From Dictyobacter kobayashii (GTDB lineage Bacteria > Chloroflexota > Ktedonobacteria > Ktedonobacterales > Ktedonobacteraceae): a stretch of 64,000 nt of DNA. The translations under genes and the position numbers were made by a program. Location of the stretch: assembly GCF_003967555.1 (NCBI RefSeq), contig NZ_BIFS01000001.1, positions 5,332,001-5,396,000 on the forward strand, in the 5' to 3' direction. The notes beneath the pieces are model-generated. The model was given only the letters and a program-made list of their open reading frames with translations. It made no database searches and was not told the DNA's origin. Of the stretch, positions 10,427-19,360 are shown piece by piece. Each line of letters starts with the position of its first letter. The stretch's first letter is position 1.

Positions 10427-11779
10427 ATGTCTCGTGAAGATCTGCGCCAGGCTGTGCATCAGGCCATGCCTGCGACGCTTGATGATCTGGCAACGCTTGT
10501 GCGCATCCCATCAGTGGCTGCCGAGGGTTTCTCAAAGGAGCCGGTATTGGAGGCTGCCCACGCCACCAGGGATATTTTACAGCGTGTCGGCTTTCAGGAT
10601 GTGCGCCTGTTAGATATACCGACCGGCTATCCAGCTGTCTATGGTGAGATTCCTGGCCCTGCGGGAACACCAACTGTGCTGCTCTATGCTCACTATGATG
10701 TCCAGCCCGCGGGAGCGGTTGAGGCGTGGGAGACGCCGCCATTTGAGCTGACGCCCCGGCAAGATGGTCGCCTCTATGGCCGTGGGGCCGCTGATGATAA
10801 GTCTGGTATCGCGATCCATCTGGCTACCCTGCGTAGCTTTGCCGGTCAACCACCTGTCGGCCTGAAAATCATCGTCGAGGGTGAAGAGGAGTTTGGAAGC
10901 AGCCTGGAGGCCTATCTGCTCGACCATGCAGACCTGTTTCAGGCCGACGTGGTGGTGGTGGCCGATGCTGGCAATAACCGGGTGGGCGAGCCATTGTTGA
11001 CCACCACGCTGCGGGGCGAGGCCTCGCTGGTGGTTGAGGTGCGCACCCTGCAGGGTCCGGTGCATAGCGGAGCCTTTGGTGGCCCGACCCCTGATGCCCT
11101 GGTGGCTTTGATTCGCATGATTGCTACCCTGCATGATGCTCCGGGGAATGTTGCCGTCACTGGTATGCAAGGCCAGTCCTGGAGTGGTACCGATATCTCG
11201 GAAGCCGAGTTCCGCTACCTGGCCGGTGTGTTGCCGGGCGTCGATCTGATGGGTACCGACTCGATTGCTACGCGTGTCTGTTCAAGCTACTCAATCAATG
11301 TCGTTGGACTGGATGCGCCCGCGGTCCAGGGATCGCGCAACGCGCTGATCGATGTGGCTCGGGCCCGAATCAGTGTCCGCGTTCCACCTGAACGCAGCGC
11401 GAAGGAGGCCCTGGAACTGTTGACCGCACATCTCAAAGTGGTTGCTCCCTGGAATGTACAGCTTGCGTTTTCCGAGCAGGAATCCGGTGAAGGCCACGCG
11501 GCCGCGACCGATGGACCAGCCTATACCGCTGCCTATCGTGCTTTGCGGGCCGCCTATGGGAAAGAGGCCTCAGAGGTCGGTAGTGGCGGCTCGATCCCCC
11601 TTATCAACGCCTTTGCCCGTGTCTTCCCACAGGCCGAAATCATCCTCTGGGGTGCGGAGGATGCCAGCGCCAACATTCATGCCCCCAACGAGAGCGTCGA
11701 TCCCGCCGAACTGGAGCGCGCGGCCCTGGCCGAAGCATACTTCCTCCATGATCTCGGGACCACACAGAAGCCAGCCTAA
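10427..11779 (+). CDS. M20-family (CNDP-like) zinc dipeptidase
   Basis: 450-residue metallopeptidase, cytoplasmic by lack of a signal. Metal and catalytic motifs: YAHYDVQPAG (zinc His and Asp-Val), GRGAADDKSG (bridging Asp), EGEEEFGS (general-base Glu and metal Glu), VVADAG, and HAPNESV near the C-terminus (final zinc His). The lid/dimer domain sits in the middle (HSGAFGG). These match M20 dipeptidases/carnosinase-like enzymes that cleave dipeptides or related amides. The ATG follows GGGGAGGGG. It is monocistronic. Exact substrate cannot be told; it could also act on acylated amino acids. Confidence 0.9.
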   Translation: MSREDLRQAVHQAMPATLDDLATLVRIPSVAAEGFSKEPVLEAAHATRDILQRVGFQDVRLLDIPTGYPAVYGEIPGPAGTPTVLLYAHYDVQPAGAVEAWETPPFELTPRQDGRLYGRGAADDKSGIAIHLATLRSFAGQPPVGLKIIVEGEEEFGSSLEAYLLDHADLFQADVVVVADAGNNRVGEPLLTTTLRGEASLVVEVRTLQGPVHSGAFGGPTPDALVALIRMIATLHDAPGNVAVTGMQGQSWSGTDISEAEFRYLAGVLPGVDLMGTDSIATRVCSSYSINVVGLDAPAVQGSRNALIDVARARISVRVPPERSAKEALELLTAHLKVVAPWNVQLAFSEQESGEGHAAATDGPAYTAAYRALRAAYGKEASEVGSGGSIPLINAFARVFPQAEIILWGAEDASANIHAPNESVDPAELERAALAEAYFLHDLGTTQKPA

Positions 11780-11896
11780 ACCTTTGCCACTATGATTGCC
11801 CGGCCGGGGCGGCCTCCGCGTTTAAAGAGGCTGCCCGGCTATACGGAGGTGTACTCAAACGCAACAGCGGCGCGTTCCTTTTTATTTATTCAGCGA

Positions 11897-12075
11897 CCTG
11901 GGGACAGATGGGGCCGGAAAGCCCGATAATGTGTCAATAAAAAAGGGGGAGAAGTTTCTCGAACTCTCTGCTCTTTCCAGTGCTCTCCTCGAAGGAATGC
12001 GCAATGGCAGCAAACTTGCTTGAGAAACTGATCTACAGCTGGGGACAGATGTGCAGTTATGACAATTCGTCCCCA
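11897..12075. repeat. Repeated CTGGGGACAGATG motif at the end of the chimera gene
   Basis: The 13-base motif CTGGGGACAGATG occurs at about 11897 and 12041, and the second copy is the left half of TGGGGAC ... GTCCCCA, which overlaps the stop of the regulator-primase gene. This may be a remnant of a mobile element; no transposase is visible. The rest of the 11780-12056 gap shows no gene. Confidence 0.35.
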
Positions 12076-13268
12076 CTTGTTTTCGGCGTCTGAGAGCCAT
12101 CTTGTACACGTAGGCCGCGAACTCCTCGTGTTTTTGTGCGTATCCCTGGACCTGTATAGACCCATTGGCGAACACCGACCTCCAGGCCATGGGCCGCTAA
12201 CGATTGCGCTAAGCCTTTGGCCTTCTTCGGTTCGTATCCATGTGCCTCGCACCAATTTACATAGGAGATCATGATGTCGCTGTTCGCTACCCACGCCCCT
12301 TCCACCCTTTTACCGCAATCTGCCAGCCATAATTCAACCGCATCTTGTCCTGATCGCCGGGTCTGTGGAAGCTGGTGGATCGCTTGGGAAGGATGTGGCC
12401 CCTGCCCCTCTTTTTGATACCACTGCGCCAGCAGTTGCTCCACTTTACGAAGCGTGTCTGTTCCCTCCAACGGGGTATACACGGTGAGTTTGAGATCTGG
12501 CGTGTCAAAGACCTGAAAGGTGAGACGTTCAAACAGCAGATGCCCCACCTGTGGATGGTTGAGCGTTTTCCGCCCTTCTTGTCCACTCCGTACTTCATGA
12601 TCAGGCCACCAGGCGCGAAATTCAGGACTGGCGAGCATGAGATCATGGATCAACTCGGTCAATTGGGCGTCTCCAGGATAGCGACCACAACTGCTCCGGA
12701 ATTGTGCTAAGAGCTGTCGCGCATCTTCTTCCCAATCGACGATGAATTGCCGGGACAGGGGATTGGTGAAGATGCCCCAGATGGTATTGCGTTCGCGGGG
12801 GGTGGTCATCCGGCGGTAATCGCCAAAGATTGCGCATCCGGCATCGTTCCAGGCCAGGATATCCCATCGTCTTCCTGACACAAAGGCTGGACGAGTGCCA
12901 AACTGATCAAGGAAATGTTGCAACGCTGGACTCACGATCTCGGTTTCCGGCGCAAGAGCCGGAGGTGCCTGTTGCTGGGCTAAGAGGAAGAGATGGTTCC
13001 TTTCATTCGCATCCAGGCGCAACGTCTGCACCAGGCGCTCTAAGACCTGCGTTGAAGGGGTAATAGAACGTCCCTGCTCTAACCAGGTGTACCAATCCAC
13101 GCTCACCCCCACCAGTTGTGCCACTTCCGCTCGTCTGAGTCCAGGTGTTTTGCGCCTGCTTCCTCGCGGCAGTCCCACATCTTCAGGCGTAAGCCTTGCC
13201 CTGCGCGTACGCAGAAAATCTCCAAGCTCCTGTAAACGATATTCTTGCTGTTGCTGCTGGCTGACCAT
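12057..13268 (-). CDS. HTH/MmyB-like regulator fused to a primase C-terminal-like domain
   Basis: 403 residues from ATG 13268 (AAGGGG upstream; an ATG further up adds 26 residues). Residues about 10-80 form an XRE-type HTH with LRTRRARLTPEDVGLP and TPGLRRAEVAQL, followed by an MmyB-like ligand-binding domain (about 105-270: RPAFVSGRRWDILAWN, HPQVGHL). From about residue 310 the sequence changes character: VELWLADCG...GAWVANSDIM..YVNWCEAHGYEPKK...L..HGLEVG....RGLRV. This is the pattern of the C-terminal winged-helix of phage/plasmid D5/P4-type primases. The HTH/MmyB part normally ends near residue 275. The combination suggests a chimera made by a mobile element. Regulation of the divergent SDR gene at 13438 is likely from position. 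Confidence 0.8.
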   Translation of the reverse strand: MVSQQQQQEYRLQELGDFLRTRRARLTPEDVGLPRGSRRKTPGLRRAEVAQLVGVSVDWYTWLEQGRSITPSTQVLERLVQTLRLDANERNHLFLLAQQQAPPALAPETEIVSPALQHFLDQFGTRPAFVSGRRWDILAWNDAGCAIFGDYRRMTTPRERNTIWGIFTNPLSRQFIVDWEEDARQLLAQFRSSCGRYPGDAQLTELIHDLMLASPEFRAWWPDHEVRSGQEGRKTLNHPQVGHLLFERLTFQVFDTPDLKLTVYTPLEGTDTLRKVEQLLAQWYQKEGQGPHPSQAIHQLPQTRRSGQDAVELWLADCGKRVEGAWVANSDIMISYVNWCEAHGYEPKKAKGLAQSLAAHGLEVGVRQWVYTGPGIRTKTRGVRGLRVQDGSQTPKTSGDELS

Positions 13269-13437
13269 GCCAACCCCTTTCATCCTGGTATCTGAAAAGA
13301 ACACCTCTTGAAACAGAGGAGGGGAATTCCTATGATCATTGCTCATCTTGTTCTAGGATCTCCTCTAGTATACCATCTATCGTAGATACGCGGGTAAAGA
13401 GCCCGCAATCAGTAAATGAAAGATAAGGTATAACAAC

Positions 13438-14256
13438 ATGGATTTAAGATTAGCAGGCAAGAGGGCACTGGTGACCGGATCGAGCTCGGGGATAGGCGAG
13501 GCGATCGTGAAACTGCTCGCTGCTGAGGGCGTTGTTGTCGTGGTGCATGGTCGCAACGAAAGCCGGGCCAACGCTGTAGCCGAAGCGATCCGCGCCGGAG
13601 GAGGGAAAGCCGAGCTCGCGCTTGGTGATCTCACCACCGATGCCGGAGCCGACGCGGTTGCCGCCGCAGCGCTAGCTGGCGGACCTCTTGATATTCTGGT
13701 CAACAATGCCGGAGTCTTTAACAATGTCGGAGTCGTCGGCTTCCTCTCATGGACGGAGGCGACGGCTGCGGACTGGGCTCAGATATACAACAGCAACGTG
13801 ATTTCTGGCGTGCGGATGATCCAGCGCCTGGTACCGCAGATGCGCGAGCGACACTGGGGTCGGGTGATCCAGATTGGTGGTGGTCTGTCGCAACAGCCTC
13901 AGGCTGGTGGGCCGGACTACAATGCGTCGTTGGCGGCTCGCCACAACTTTGCGGTCTCCCTCGCACGTGAACTAAAGGACACCGGCGTGACATCAAACGT
14001 CGTCTCTCCCGGCGCAATCCTGGCGGAGGCAACTCGGCCAATGTTTACCCATCTGGCACAGGTTCATGGCTGGGGTGAGACGTGGGAGGAAATCGAATAC
14101 AACGCTACGCAGAACATCGCCCCCAATGACGTAGGCCGCTTCGGTCGGCCTGAGGAGATCGCTGCAGCAGTTGCATATCTGGCCAGCCCGATCGCTGATT
14201 ATGTGAGTGGCGCGACTATCCGCGTCGATGGCGGCACGATTCGTTCGGTTATATAA
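13438..14256 (+). CDS. SDR-family protein lacking catalytic Ser and Lys
   Basis: 272-residue classical-length short-chain dehydrogenase/reductase. The NAD(P)-binding TGSSSGIGE, NNAG and C-terminal VSGATIRVDGG are intact. However, the active-site YxxxK reads DYNASLAARHN (Leu instead of Lys), and the catalytic Ser 13 residues before Tyr is Gly (VIQIGGGLSQQP). The catalytic triad is therefore reduced to Tyr. It may be a non-canonical or inactive SDR, or a sensor. It is divergent from the HTH/MmyB-like regulator, a common arrangement for regulator-target pairs. Confidence 0.88.
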   Translation: MDLRLAGKRALVTGSSSGIGEAIVKLLAAEGVVVVVHGRNESRANAVAEAIRAGGGKAELALGDLTTDAGADAVAAAALAGGPLDILVNNAGVFNNVGVVGFLSWTEATAADWAQIYNSNVISGVRMIQRLVPQMRERHWGRVIQIGGGLSQQPQAGGPDYNASLAARHNFAVSLARELKDTGVTSNVVSPGAILAEATRPMFTHLAQVHGWGETWEEIEYNATQNIAPNDVGRFGRPEEIAAAVAYLASPIADYVSGATIRVDGGTIRSVI

Positions 14257-14297
14257 TACCGCAACGATGCCGGGTGAAACAGGTGTGCAGATAGAAA

Positions 14298-14337
14298 AAA
14301 GGGAATTGACCGTCGTTTTTGATAGTCAAATCCCTTT
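14298..14337. terminator. Bidirectional terminator between convergent genes
   Basis: AAAGGGAATTGAC ... GTCAAATCCCTTT with a 14-base loop, T/A-rich on both sides. It overlaps the stop codon of the small minus-strand gene. Confidence 0.65.
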
Positions 14338-14530
14338 AATTGATAACCGATTCCAGCAGTAGCTTGATCAAGGTACCAATCACAAAGAGTACCACACCGA
14401 GTAGTATGACGATTGCATAAAAAGGCGTGTCCACCAGCGTCTTTCCATTATCCATCGAGATCGAGAAGCGATAGCCTTGCTGTTTTTGTGCAAAGCTCTT
14501 AATGATGTTGAGTGTACGGGCTGGCTGCAT
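14336..14530 (-). CDS. Small single-pass membrane protein
   Basis: 64 residues: a polar N-terminal half (about 1-35, basic) followed by one hydrophobic segment near the C-terminus (TPFYAIVILLGVVLFVIG and onward, about 35-60), so it looks tail-anchored. ATG 14530 is preceded by AAGGAG. No family recognised. It is convergent with the SDR gene and separated by a terminator. Confidence 0.6.
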   Translation of the reverse strand: MQPARTLNIIKSFAQKQQGYRFSISMDNGKTLVDTPFYAIVILLGVVLFVIGTLIKLLLESVIN

Positions 14531-14778
14531 GAATAGAGCTCCTTGTCATACATAAATATATACAGGTGTATTTTACCATAATGTGTGTTAGGAAGATATA
14601 AGTAATTCATAAGATGAGAGAAGGGCTACATTTTTCTTAGAGCCCGTTTGGCGCCGTGTGGTAGGAGTTCTGTGTGATAAGAAGAGCAAGGTAGGAGAAG
14701 TTCTTTTCTGCTCTGGGTGATAAACTGCTCCTATATAGAAAAGGAAAACAGAATATGACCTATAGGAGAGAGAACATA

Positions 14779-15573
14779 ATGAGAAAAGTTATTTCCAAGG
14801 ATGGTACTCCTATCGCGTTCGATCAATCAGGCGAGGGTCCCGCGCTCATTCTGGTGGGTGGTGCGACTTCCACGCGCCTGGCTGCAACCTCGCTGGTCGT
14901 GGCCCTGGCACCCTATTTTACCGTGTTCGCCTATGACCGGCGTGGTCGTGGTGATAGTGGGGATATAGCGCCTTACGCGGTCGAGCGCGAGGTCGAAGAT
15001 ATAGATACCTTGATCAACGAAGCTGGTGGAACTGCGTTCGTCTTTGGTCATTCCTCGGGTGCTGTTCTGGCCCTTGAGGCTGCGCGCCTGCTTCCCACCA
15101 AAATCACGAAGCTGGCGCTATACGAGCCTCCCTTTATCGTTGACGACAGCCGTTCTCCTGCACCAGAGGATTATGTGCCGCACCTCATTGAACTGATCTC
15201 AGCGGATCGCCGTGGCGAGGCGGTTGAATACTTCATGGTAGATGCTGTGGGCGTTCCGGCCGAAATGGTTGCCCAGATGCGGCAATCTCCCATGTGGCCG
15301 GGATTAGAGGAAGTAGCGCCCACCATCGTTTACGACGGCATCATCATGGGAAACACCATGCGCGGTGACCCATTGCCGCTCAGGAAATGGGCATCTGTCA
15401 TGGTCCCCACGCTCGTAATGGATGGCGGAGTAAGTCATGTGTTTATGCACCACGGGGCGCAAGAGATTGCCACCATCCTCCCCGAGGCGCAACGTCGCAC
15501 CCTGGAAGGTCAGGACCACGGCCCGGCTGACGATGTGCTTGCTCCCGCCTTGAAAGAATTCTTCCTTGGTTGA
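14779..15573 (+). CDS. Alpha/beta-fold hydrolase
   Basis: 264 residues. Motifs: VLVGGATSTR oxyanion region (here LILVGGATS), AYDRRGRGDSG, nucleophile elbow GHSSG (Ser about 91), acid VMDGGVS region, and catalytic His in EGQDHGPADD. This matches small soluble alpha/beta hydrolases of the esterase/haloperoxidase type. ATG 14779 was chosen over the upstream ATG 14755 because GGAGAGAG precedes it. Substrate unknown. Convergent with the WD40 kinase gene. Confidence 0.9.
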   Translation: MRKVISKDGTPIAFDQSGEGPALILVGGATSTRLAATSLVVALAPYFTVFAYDRRGRGDSGDIAPYAVEREVEDIDTLINEAGGTAFVFGHSSGAVLALEAARLLPTKITKLALYEPPFIVDDSRSPAPEDYVPHLIELISADRRGEAVEYFMVDAVGVPAEMVAQMRQSPMWPGLEEVAPTIVYDGIIMGNTMRGDPLPLRKWASVMVPTLVMDGGVSHVFMHHGAQEIATILPEAQRRTLEGQDHGPADDVLAPALKEFFLG

Positions 15574-15644
15574 TCTTCAGAGAGAAAGAATTGAGCACAA
15601 TTATCCTGCAAAATGCGGGGCGGCTTTCTCAATATATAAAGCAA

Positions 15645-17792
15645 TTATAGCATAGGTATGGTCCAGATCTGTACTGTGTGGTCGAGGCTACTGGAGACGA
15701 TGGCTTTGTCGTCGGGCGACCAGGCCAGTTTGGTGATCATGCCCTTCTGTCCGCCGTGGGAGGCCAGTAGCTTGCCTGTGTCGGTCTGCCAGAGGTAGAC
15801 CGAGCCATTGGTGCTGCCGGTGGCGATATATGCCCCGTTGGGTGACCAGGCCAGGGAGTGCATGTGGCCATTGGTGCTAGGATCGTTCAGGGTCGGGAGC
15901 TGTTCGCCACTGTTCGTATCCCAGCTATGGACCTTGCCATCTGTGCCAGTCGCGGCCAGCCGTCGTCCATTGGGCGACCAGGCGACATCACGTGGCATGC
16001 CCATGTCCTTGTTGGTGAGGATCAGGGATGTATCTCCGGTCGTGATGTTCAAGATACGGATATTGGTGTCTGCACTGCCAATCGCCAGGCTTTTACTATC
16101 TGGCGACCAGTTCAGGCAGTATACGTAGATGGTATTGTATGTGTTGACGAGATTGCCATTTCTGGTGTTCCATACCTGGACTGAACTCTTACCTGTATCG
16201 GTATAGGGAGCGACGGCCAGGTAGGTGCCGTCGGGTGAGAGGGCTATGTCATGGCTGGGCTGGGCTGGCGCTACATTATATGTGAAGCCATGTTGCCCAT
16301 TGCTGGCCAACCATTGCTGCACACTGATGGGACCGCCTGAGATAATGTATTTTCCATCGGGTGACCAGAGGGCCTGATAGCTCTGGCTGCCCTGCTTCTG
16401 ATAAGTAAAGTGCGTCTGGCCCGTGCTGGCATCCCAGATTCGTACGGTCTGGTCTGCGCTGGCCGAGACGATGCTCCGGCCATCGGGCGACCAGGCGGCC
16501 GAGTAGACTGCATCTTTATGATCTTGATAGAGGAGCGTTTTTATGTCGGTTGCAGTTGGTGTCTCCCTGATGATTATATGTTTATCTGGTGTCGTGTCAT
16601 TGCTTCTGTATAAGCCAGTGAAGGCTGCTGCGCCGGCCAGGCCAACCAGGCTGGCGATGCCACCGATGATAAAAGTGCGGCGCGATGGCCCGCGAGGCCG
16701 TTGGCGCTCGCGTTGTTCGGGCTCGGCCATGCTTTGGCGGCTTCCCGCTTGTGCCCTCTTCTCTTCGTGCTCATCGGTAGGGGCATGATAAATGTCCTGG
16801 TTACGTCGTTCAGGGTGCGCATACAGGACCCGGTTGTTGGTCAGGTTGGCGGCGATCTGGCCGAGCTCTTCCCTGACAACGGCTGCTGTGGCGGGCCGGC
16901 GCTGCTCATCCATATCCACCATTTGCTGTATGAGCGTCTCTAGCCTGCTTAGCGCTGGCTGCCCGGTCAGGTGGAGGGGAGCCATGCGGAACGGAGTCAG
17001 GGTCGGGTCCTGGCCGGAGAGGAGCTGGTGCAGCATCACACCCAGGCTATAGATATCGCCTGGTGTAGTCTGCCCTTTGCCGTATTGTTCGGGTGCTGCA
17101 TAGCCGGGCGAACCCAGCGGCATCGTATCTTTGACCTGTCCCGGCTTGAAGTGGCGCGCAATGCCAAAATCGATCAGGTAGAGGTGTCCGTCGGAGGTGC
17201 GCATGACGTTGGCGGGTTTGAGGTCGCGGAAGATTATGGGAGGGCGGCGCGTATGCAGGTAGTCCAGTACCGTGCAGAGCTGCCTGCCGATAGCTAGCGT
17301 CTCTTCGACGGAGAGCTTCTTGTGGCCCGTGTCAGGGTCTATGGGGGCCTGTTCCAGATAGGCCTCCAGCGTCTCGCCTTCGATATAATCCATGACCAGG
17401 TACCAGCGGCCGCCATCGCTAAAATGATCATAGATGCGTGGCAGGTGGGGATGGTGCAGGCCGGCCAGCAAGAGGGCCTCGTGTTTAAAACCCTCTACCG
17501 CCTCGGCTAATTCCTGGTTGCTAAGTCCCTTTTGCCCCATCTCCTTGATCGCGACCAGGCGACCCCCAAAACGCGTATCGGCTGCTTTATATACCGCCCC
17601 AAAGCCACCTGTGCCCGCTCGATCCAGGATGTGGTAGCGATCGTTTAGCAAGCTATCGTCCAGCAATAACTGCGTCTGTGGACTGTTTGTGGTAGCTGTG
17701 GGAGAGAGCGCCTGTCCGCATTGATAACAGAAGGTGGCATCTGTCTGATTATCCGCGCCGCAGGCTCCACAGCGTAATTTTACACTGGCCAT
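15645..17792 (-). CDS. Ser/Thr protein kinase with zinc ribbon and WD40 propeller
   Basis: 715 residues. N-terminal zinc ribbon (C8xxC11 ... C22xxC25); Hanks-type kinase domain (about 53-315) with Gly-rich GTGGFGAVYKA, VAIKEM lysine, catalytic loop FRDLKPANVM (Phe for the usual His of HRD, often seen in bacterial kinases) and DFG as LIDFGIA; basic linker; one transmembrane helix (about 378-400, IIGGIASLVGLAGAAAF); then about seven WD40 repeats (420-715) with repeated AWSPDGR / WD-type endings. The kinase should be cytoplasmic and the propeller outside the membrane, where it may bind a ligand or protein. This architecture is frequent in Ktedonobacteria-like genomes. Confidence 0.95.
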   Translation of the reverse strand: MASVKLRCGACGADNQTDATFCYQCGQALSPTATTNSPQTQLLLDDSLLNDRYHILDRAGTGGFGAVYKAADTRFGGRLVAIKEMGQKGLSNQELAEAVEGFKHEALLLAGLHHPHLPRIYDHFSDGGRWYLVMDYIEGETLEAYLEQAPIDPDTGHKKLSVEETLAIGRQLCTVLDYLHTRRPPIIFRDLKPANVMRTSDGHLYLIDFGIARHFKPGQVKDTMPLGSPGYAAPEQYGKGQTTPGDIYSLGVMLHQLLSGQDPTLTPFRMAPLHLTGQPALSRLETLIQQMVDMDEQRRPATAAVVREELGQIAANLTNNRVLYAHPERRNQDIYHAPTDEHEEKRAQAGSRQSMAEPEQRERQRPRGPSRRTFIIGGIASLVGLAGAAAFTGLYRSNDTTPDKHIIIRETPTATDIKTLLYQDHKDAVYSAAWSPDGRSIVSASADQTVRIWDASTGQTHFTYQKQGSQSYQALWSPDGKYIISGGPISVQQWLASNGQHGFTYNVAPAQPSHDIALSPDGTYLAVAPYTDTGKSSVQVWNTRNGNLVNTYNTIYVYCLNWSPDSKSLAIGSADTNIRILNITTGDTSLILTNKDMGMPRDVAWSPNGRRLAATGTDGKVHSWDTNSGEQLPTLNDPSTNGHMHSLAWSPNGAYIATGSTNGSVYLWQTDTGKLLASHGGQKGMITKLAWSPDDKAIVSSSLDHTVQIWTIPML

Positions 17793-17885
17793 ATCGCTGT
17801 TTATCCGTTCTATCTAATTTCAATTGAGTTTATGAGGTACTGAGGCCTACATTCATAGATAGACAATAAACGTTGTGACCGATAA

Positions 17886-18314
17886 TTATTGTGGGGTGGC
17901 CTCGGTTGGATTCTCAACCGGGATGGATGTGATTTCAAACATTACCGGCTCCAACTTGCGCAGCCGATAAATCAGGCGCCACAACTCACCCATAAAACTT
18001 TTTTTGATTATATGCTGGCGGACATAGTTGCTCTCGCTCTCACTGAGACGGCGCGCTGTCCCTTCGACGGTAGAACCGGTGACCTTGCCACGCTGGGTGC
18101 AGCTTGCCAGCGTCACGCGCGGCGTATGGGTCATGCGCTTGACTTTGCCAGTCGTCGTCCAGGTGGTGAAGTAGATTTTTTCTCCCTCAATAAGGATCGT
18201 GATAGGCGTCCCTACCCCCTGGCCATTGCGGCGGAAGGTGGTCAGCAGCGCAGTTCTGGAAGAGCGCAACGGCGCCCAGACATCCTTTATGGAATCAGTT
18301 GTTGTATTTGACAT
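17886..18314 (-). CDS. PPOX-class (F420/FMN split-barrel) oxidoreductase
   Basis: 142 residues. Features of the pyridoxamine-phosphate-oxidase-like fold: LLTTFRRNGQGVGTPI, IYFTTWTTTGKVKRM, and PRVTLASCTQRGKV. This pattern matches the Rv2061-type F420-dependent PPOX family; cofactor choice between FMN and F420 is not provable here. ATG 18314 follows AAGGA. A perfect inverted repeat lies 23 bases upstream. Confidence 0.8.
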   Translation of the reverse strand: MSNTTTDSIKDVWAPLRSSRTALLTTFRRNGQGVGTPITILIEGEKIYFTTWTTTGKVKRMTHTPRVTLASCTQRGKVTGSTVEGTARRLSESESNYVRQHIIKKSFMGELWRLIYRLRKLEPVMFEITSIPVENPTEATPQ

Positions 18315-18336
18315 AGCGAAATTCTATCCTTTCTGC

Positions 18337-18386
18337 TAATGAGTGCTAGATAACTTCTTATATTGTAAACCATCTAGCACTCATTA
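18337..18386. promoter_or_regulatory. 15-bp perfect inverted repeat with GAGTGCTA arms
   Basis: TAATGAGTGCTAGAT and ATCTAGCACTCATTA are separated by 20 bases, in front of the PPOX gene and 30 bases past the stop of the P-loop kinase gene. No T-tract follows, so an operator is more likely than a terminator. The half-sites look like HrcA/CIRCE half-sites but face the opposite way. Confidence 0.45.
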
Positions 18387-18415
18387 TGGTACTATCAGAC
18401 TATATTTTTGATTGT

Positions 18416-19200
18416 TTACTCAGTGAATAAGTTCGCGCTATCTGTAGTTTGACGCCGATCGAGTTCATTCAGGTGTTGGAGCAGGCGAGCGCGGTCGGCA
18501 TTATTTTTAACGACATAGACTTTCTCCTGATACTTTGCGAGGTATCTAAACATGAAACCCTTAGTATAATGGAGCTCGACCATATCTCTGAACTTTTTGT
18601 GATGCATACGCAAAAAGTCGAGTGCGGGCGCGGCCGTATCGTCCGGATATGTCTCCTGATACCACTGCGCAAATTCCTCGTCCGGTGGTTCGCTGATCTG
18701 GCGGTAGAGATCCAGGTAGTGTGACGCGAAATTGCCACCCAGGCCACTGGCGGGTATCTCTGTAACCTGGCGATAGAGATCCAGGTAGCGCGTCACGAAC
18801 TCGTTGGAGGGAGGTCCGCGCGATCATATAAGCTGTGCATCCCTTTCAAGAGCGGCCAGAGCCATTTGGTGGCATAAGGATTGGTCCCGTTGAGGGTCTT
18901 GACGACATGGCGGCGCAGCACGCGCCAGACGGCCACGGACCAGGGGATATCCATCATGACGATACAATCAGCTTCATGCATCAGCGCGTCGGTCCAGAAT
19001 AGATAGATCCCTTCAGTAACCCAGCCTGGTTGCTCGATAATTGCGAGTGCTTCCTCTACATATGCTGCCAGCGGTGCCATCCCATGTTTCCAGCCAATCT
19101 TGTCCAGATCGTAGGAGGGAATATGGAAGCGGGCGGAGAGCAGTTCGGCCAGCGTGGTCTTTCCACTACCAGAGCCACCAAGAATATGTACTTTGAGCAT
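18416..19200 (-). CDS. P-loop (adenylate kinase-like) protein (one frameshift)
   Basis: Corrected length 261 residues. N-terminal Walker A GGSGSGKTTLAELL, YDLDKIGWK, then VTEGIYLFW and MDIPWSVAVWRVLRR, a set typical of the topology-modulation/adenylate-kinase-like NTPases. The C-terminal half is uncharacterised and contains two similar segments, YLDLYRQVTEIP and YLDLYRQISEPP. The frame breaks near 18810 in a GGAGGGAGG run; one added base joins the halves. ATG 19200 follows GAGACGGGAA. Substrate unknown. The internal duplication of the YLDLYRQ segment is unusual. Confidence 0.75.
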
Positions 19201-19265
19201 AGTGTTTTCCCGTCTCTTTTCATTATTAGCATAGTTGCGTTTCTTTTCCTTATCAACAGGAAGTA

Positions 19266-19360
19266 TTGAAGAACTGCCAGCAATGTATGCAAAAAGCACC
19301 TGCGCCCGGCTCTGCAACGGGTGACAACTTCTGTGGAAATGGCGGATCGAAGATGGATGG
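19266..19360 (+). pseudogene. Possible zinc-ribbon remnant
   Basis: The plus strand of the 500-base gap between the P-loop gene and 19702 contains CQQCMQK ... DNFCGNGG, which looks like a CxxC ... FCGxC zinc ribbon whose last Cys has become Gly, ending at a stop about 10 codons later. No start site is convincing. The rest of the gap shows no supportable gene. Confidence 0.25.

Noticed and set aside
10610..11170. 186-codon minus-strand frame inside the M20 dipeptidase
   Set aside because: Fully inside a well-supported metallopeptidase gene, with no independent support.
12059..12274. Short plus-strand frame opposite the regulator-primase gene
   Set aside because: Antisense to a long supported gene; no start signal.
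18337..18386. Canonical CIRCE/HrcA element
   Set aside because: The half-sites are in reverse order and the spacer is 20 and not 9 bases; no heat-shock gene follows.
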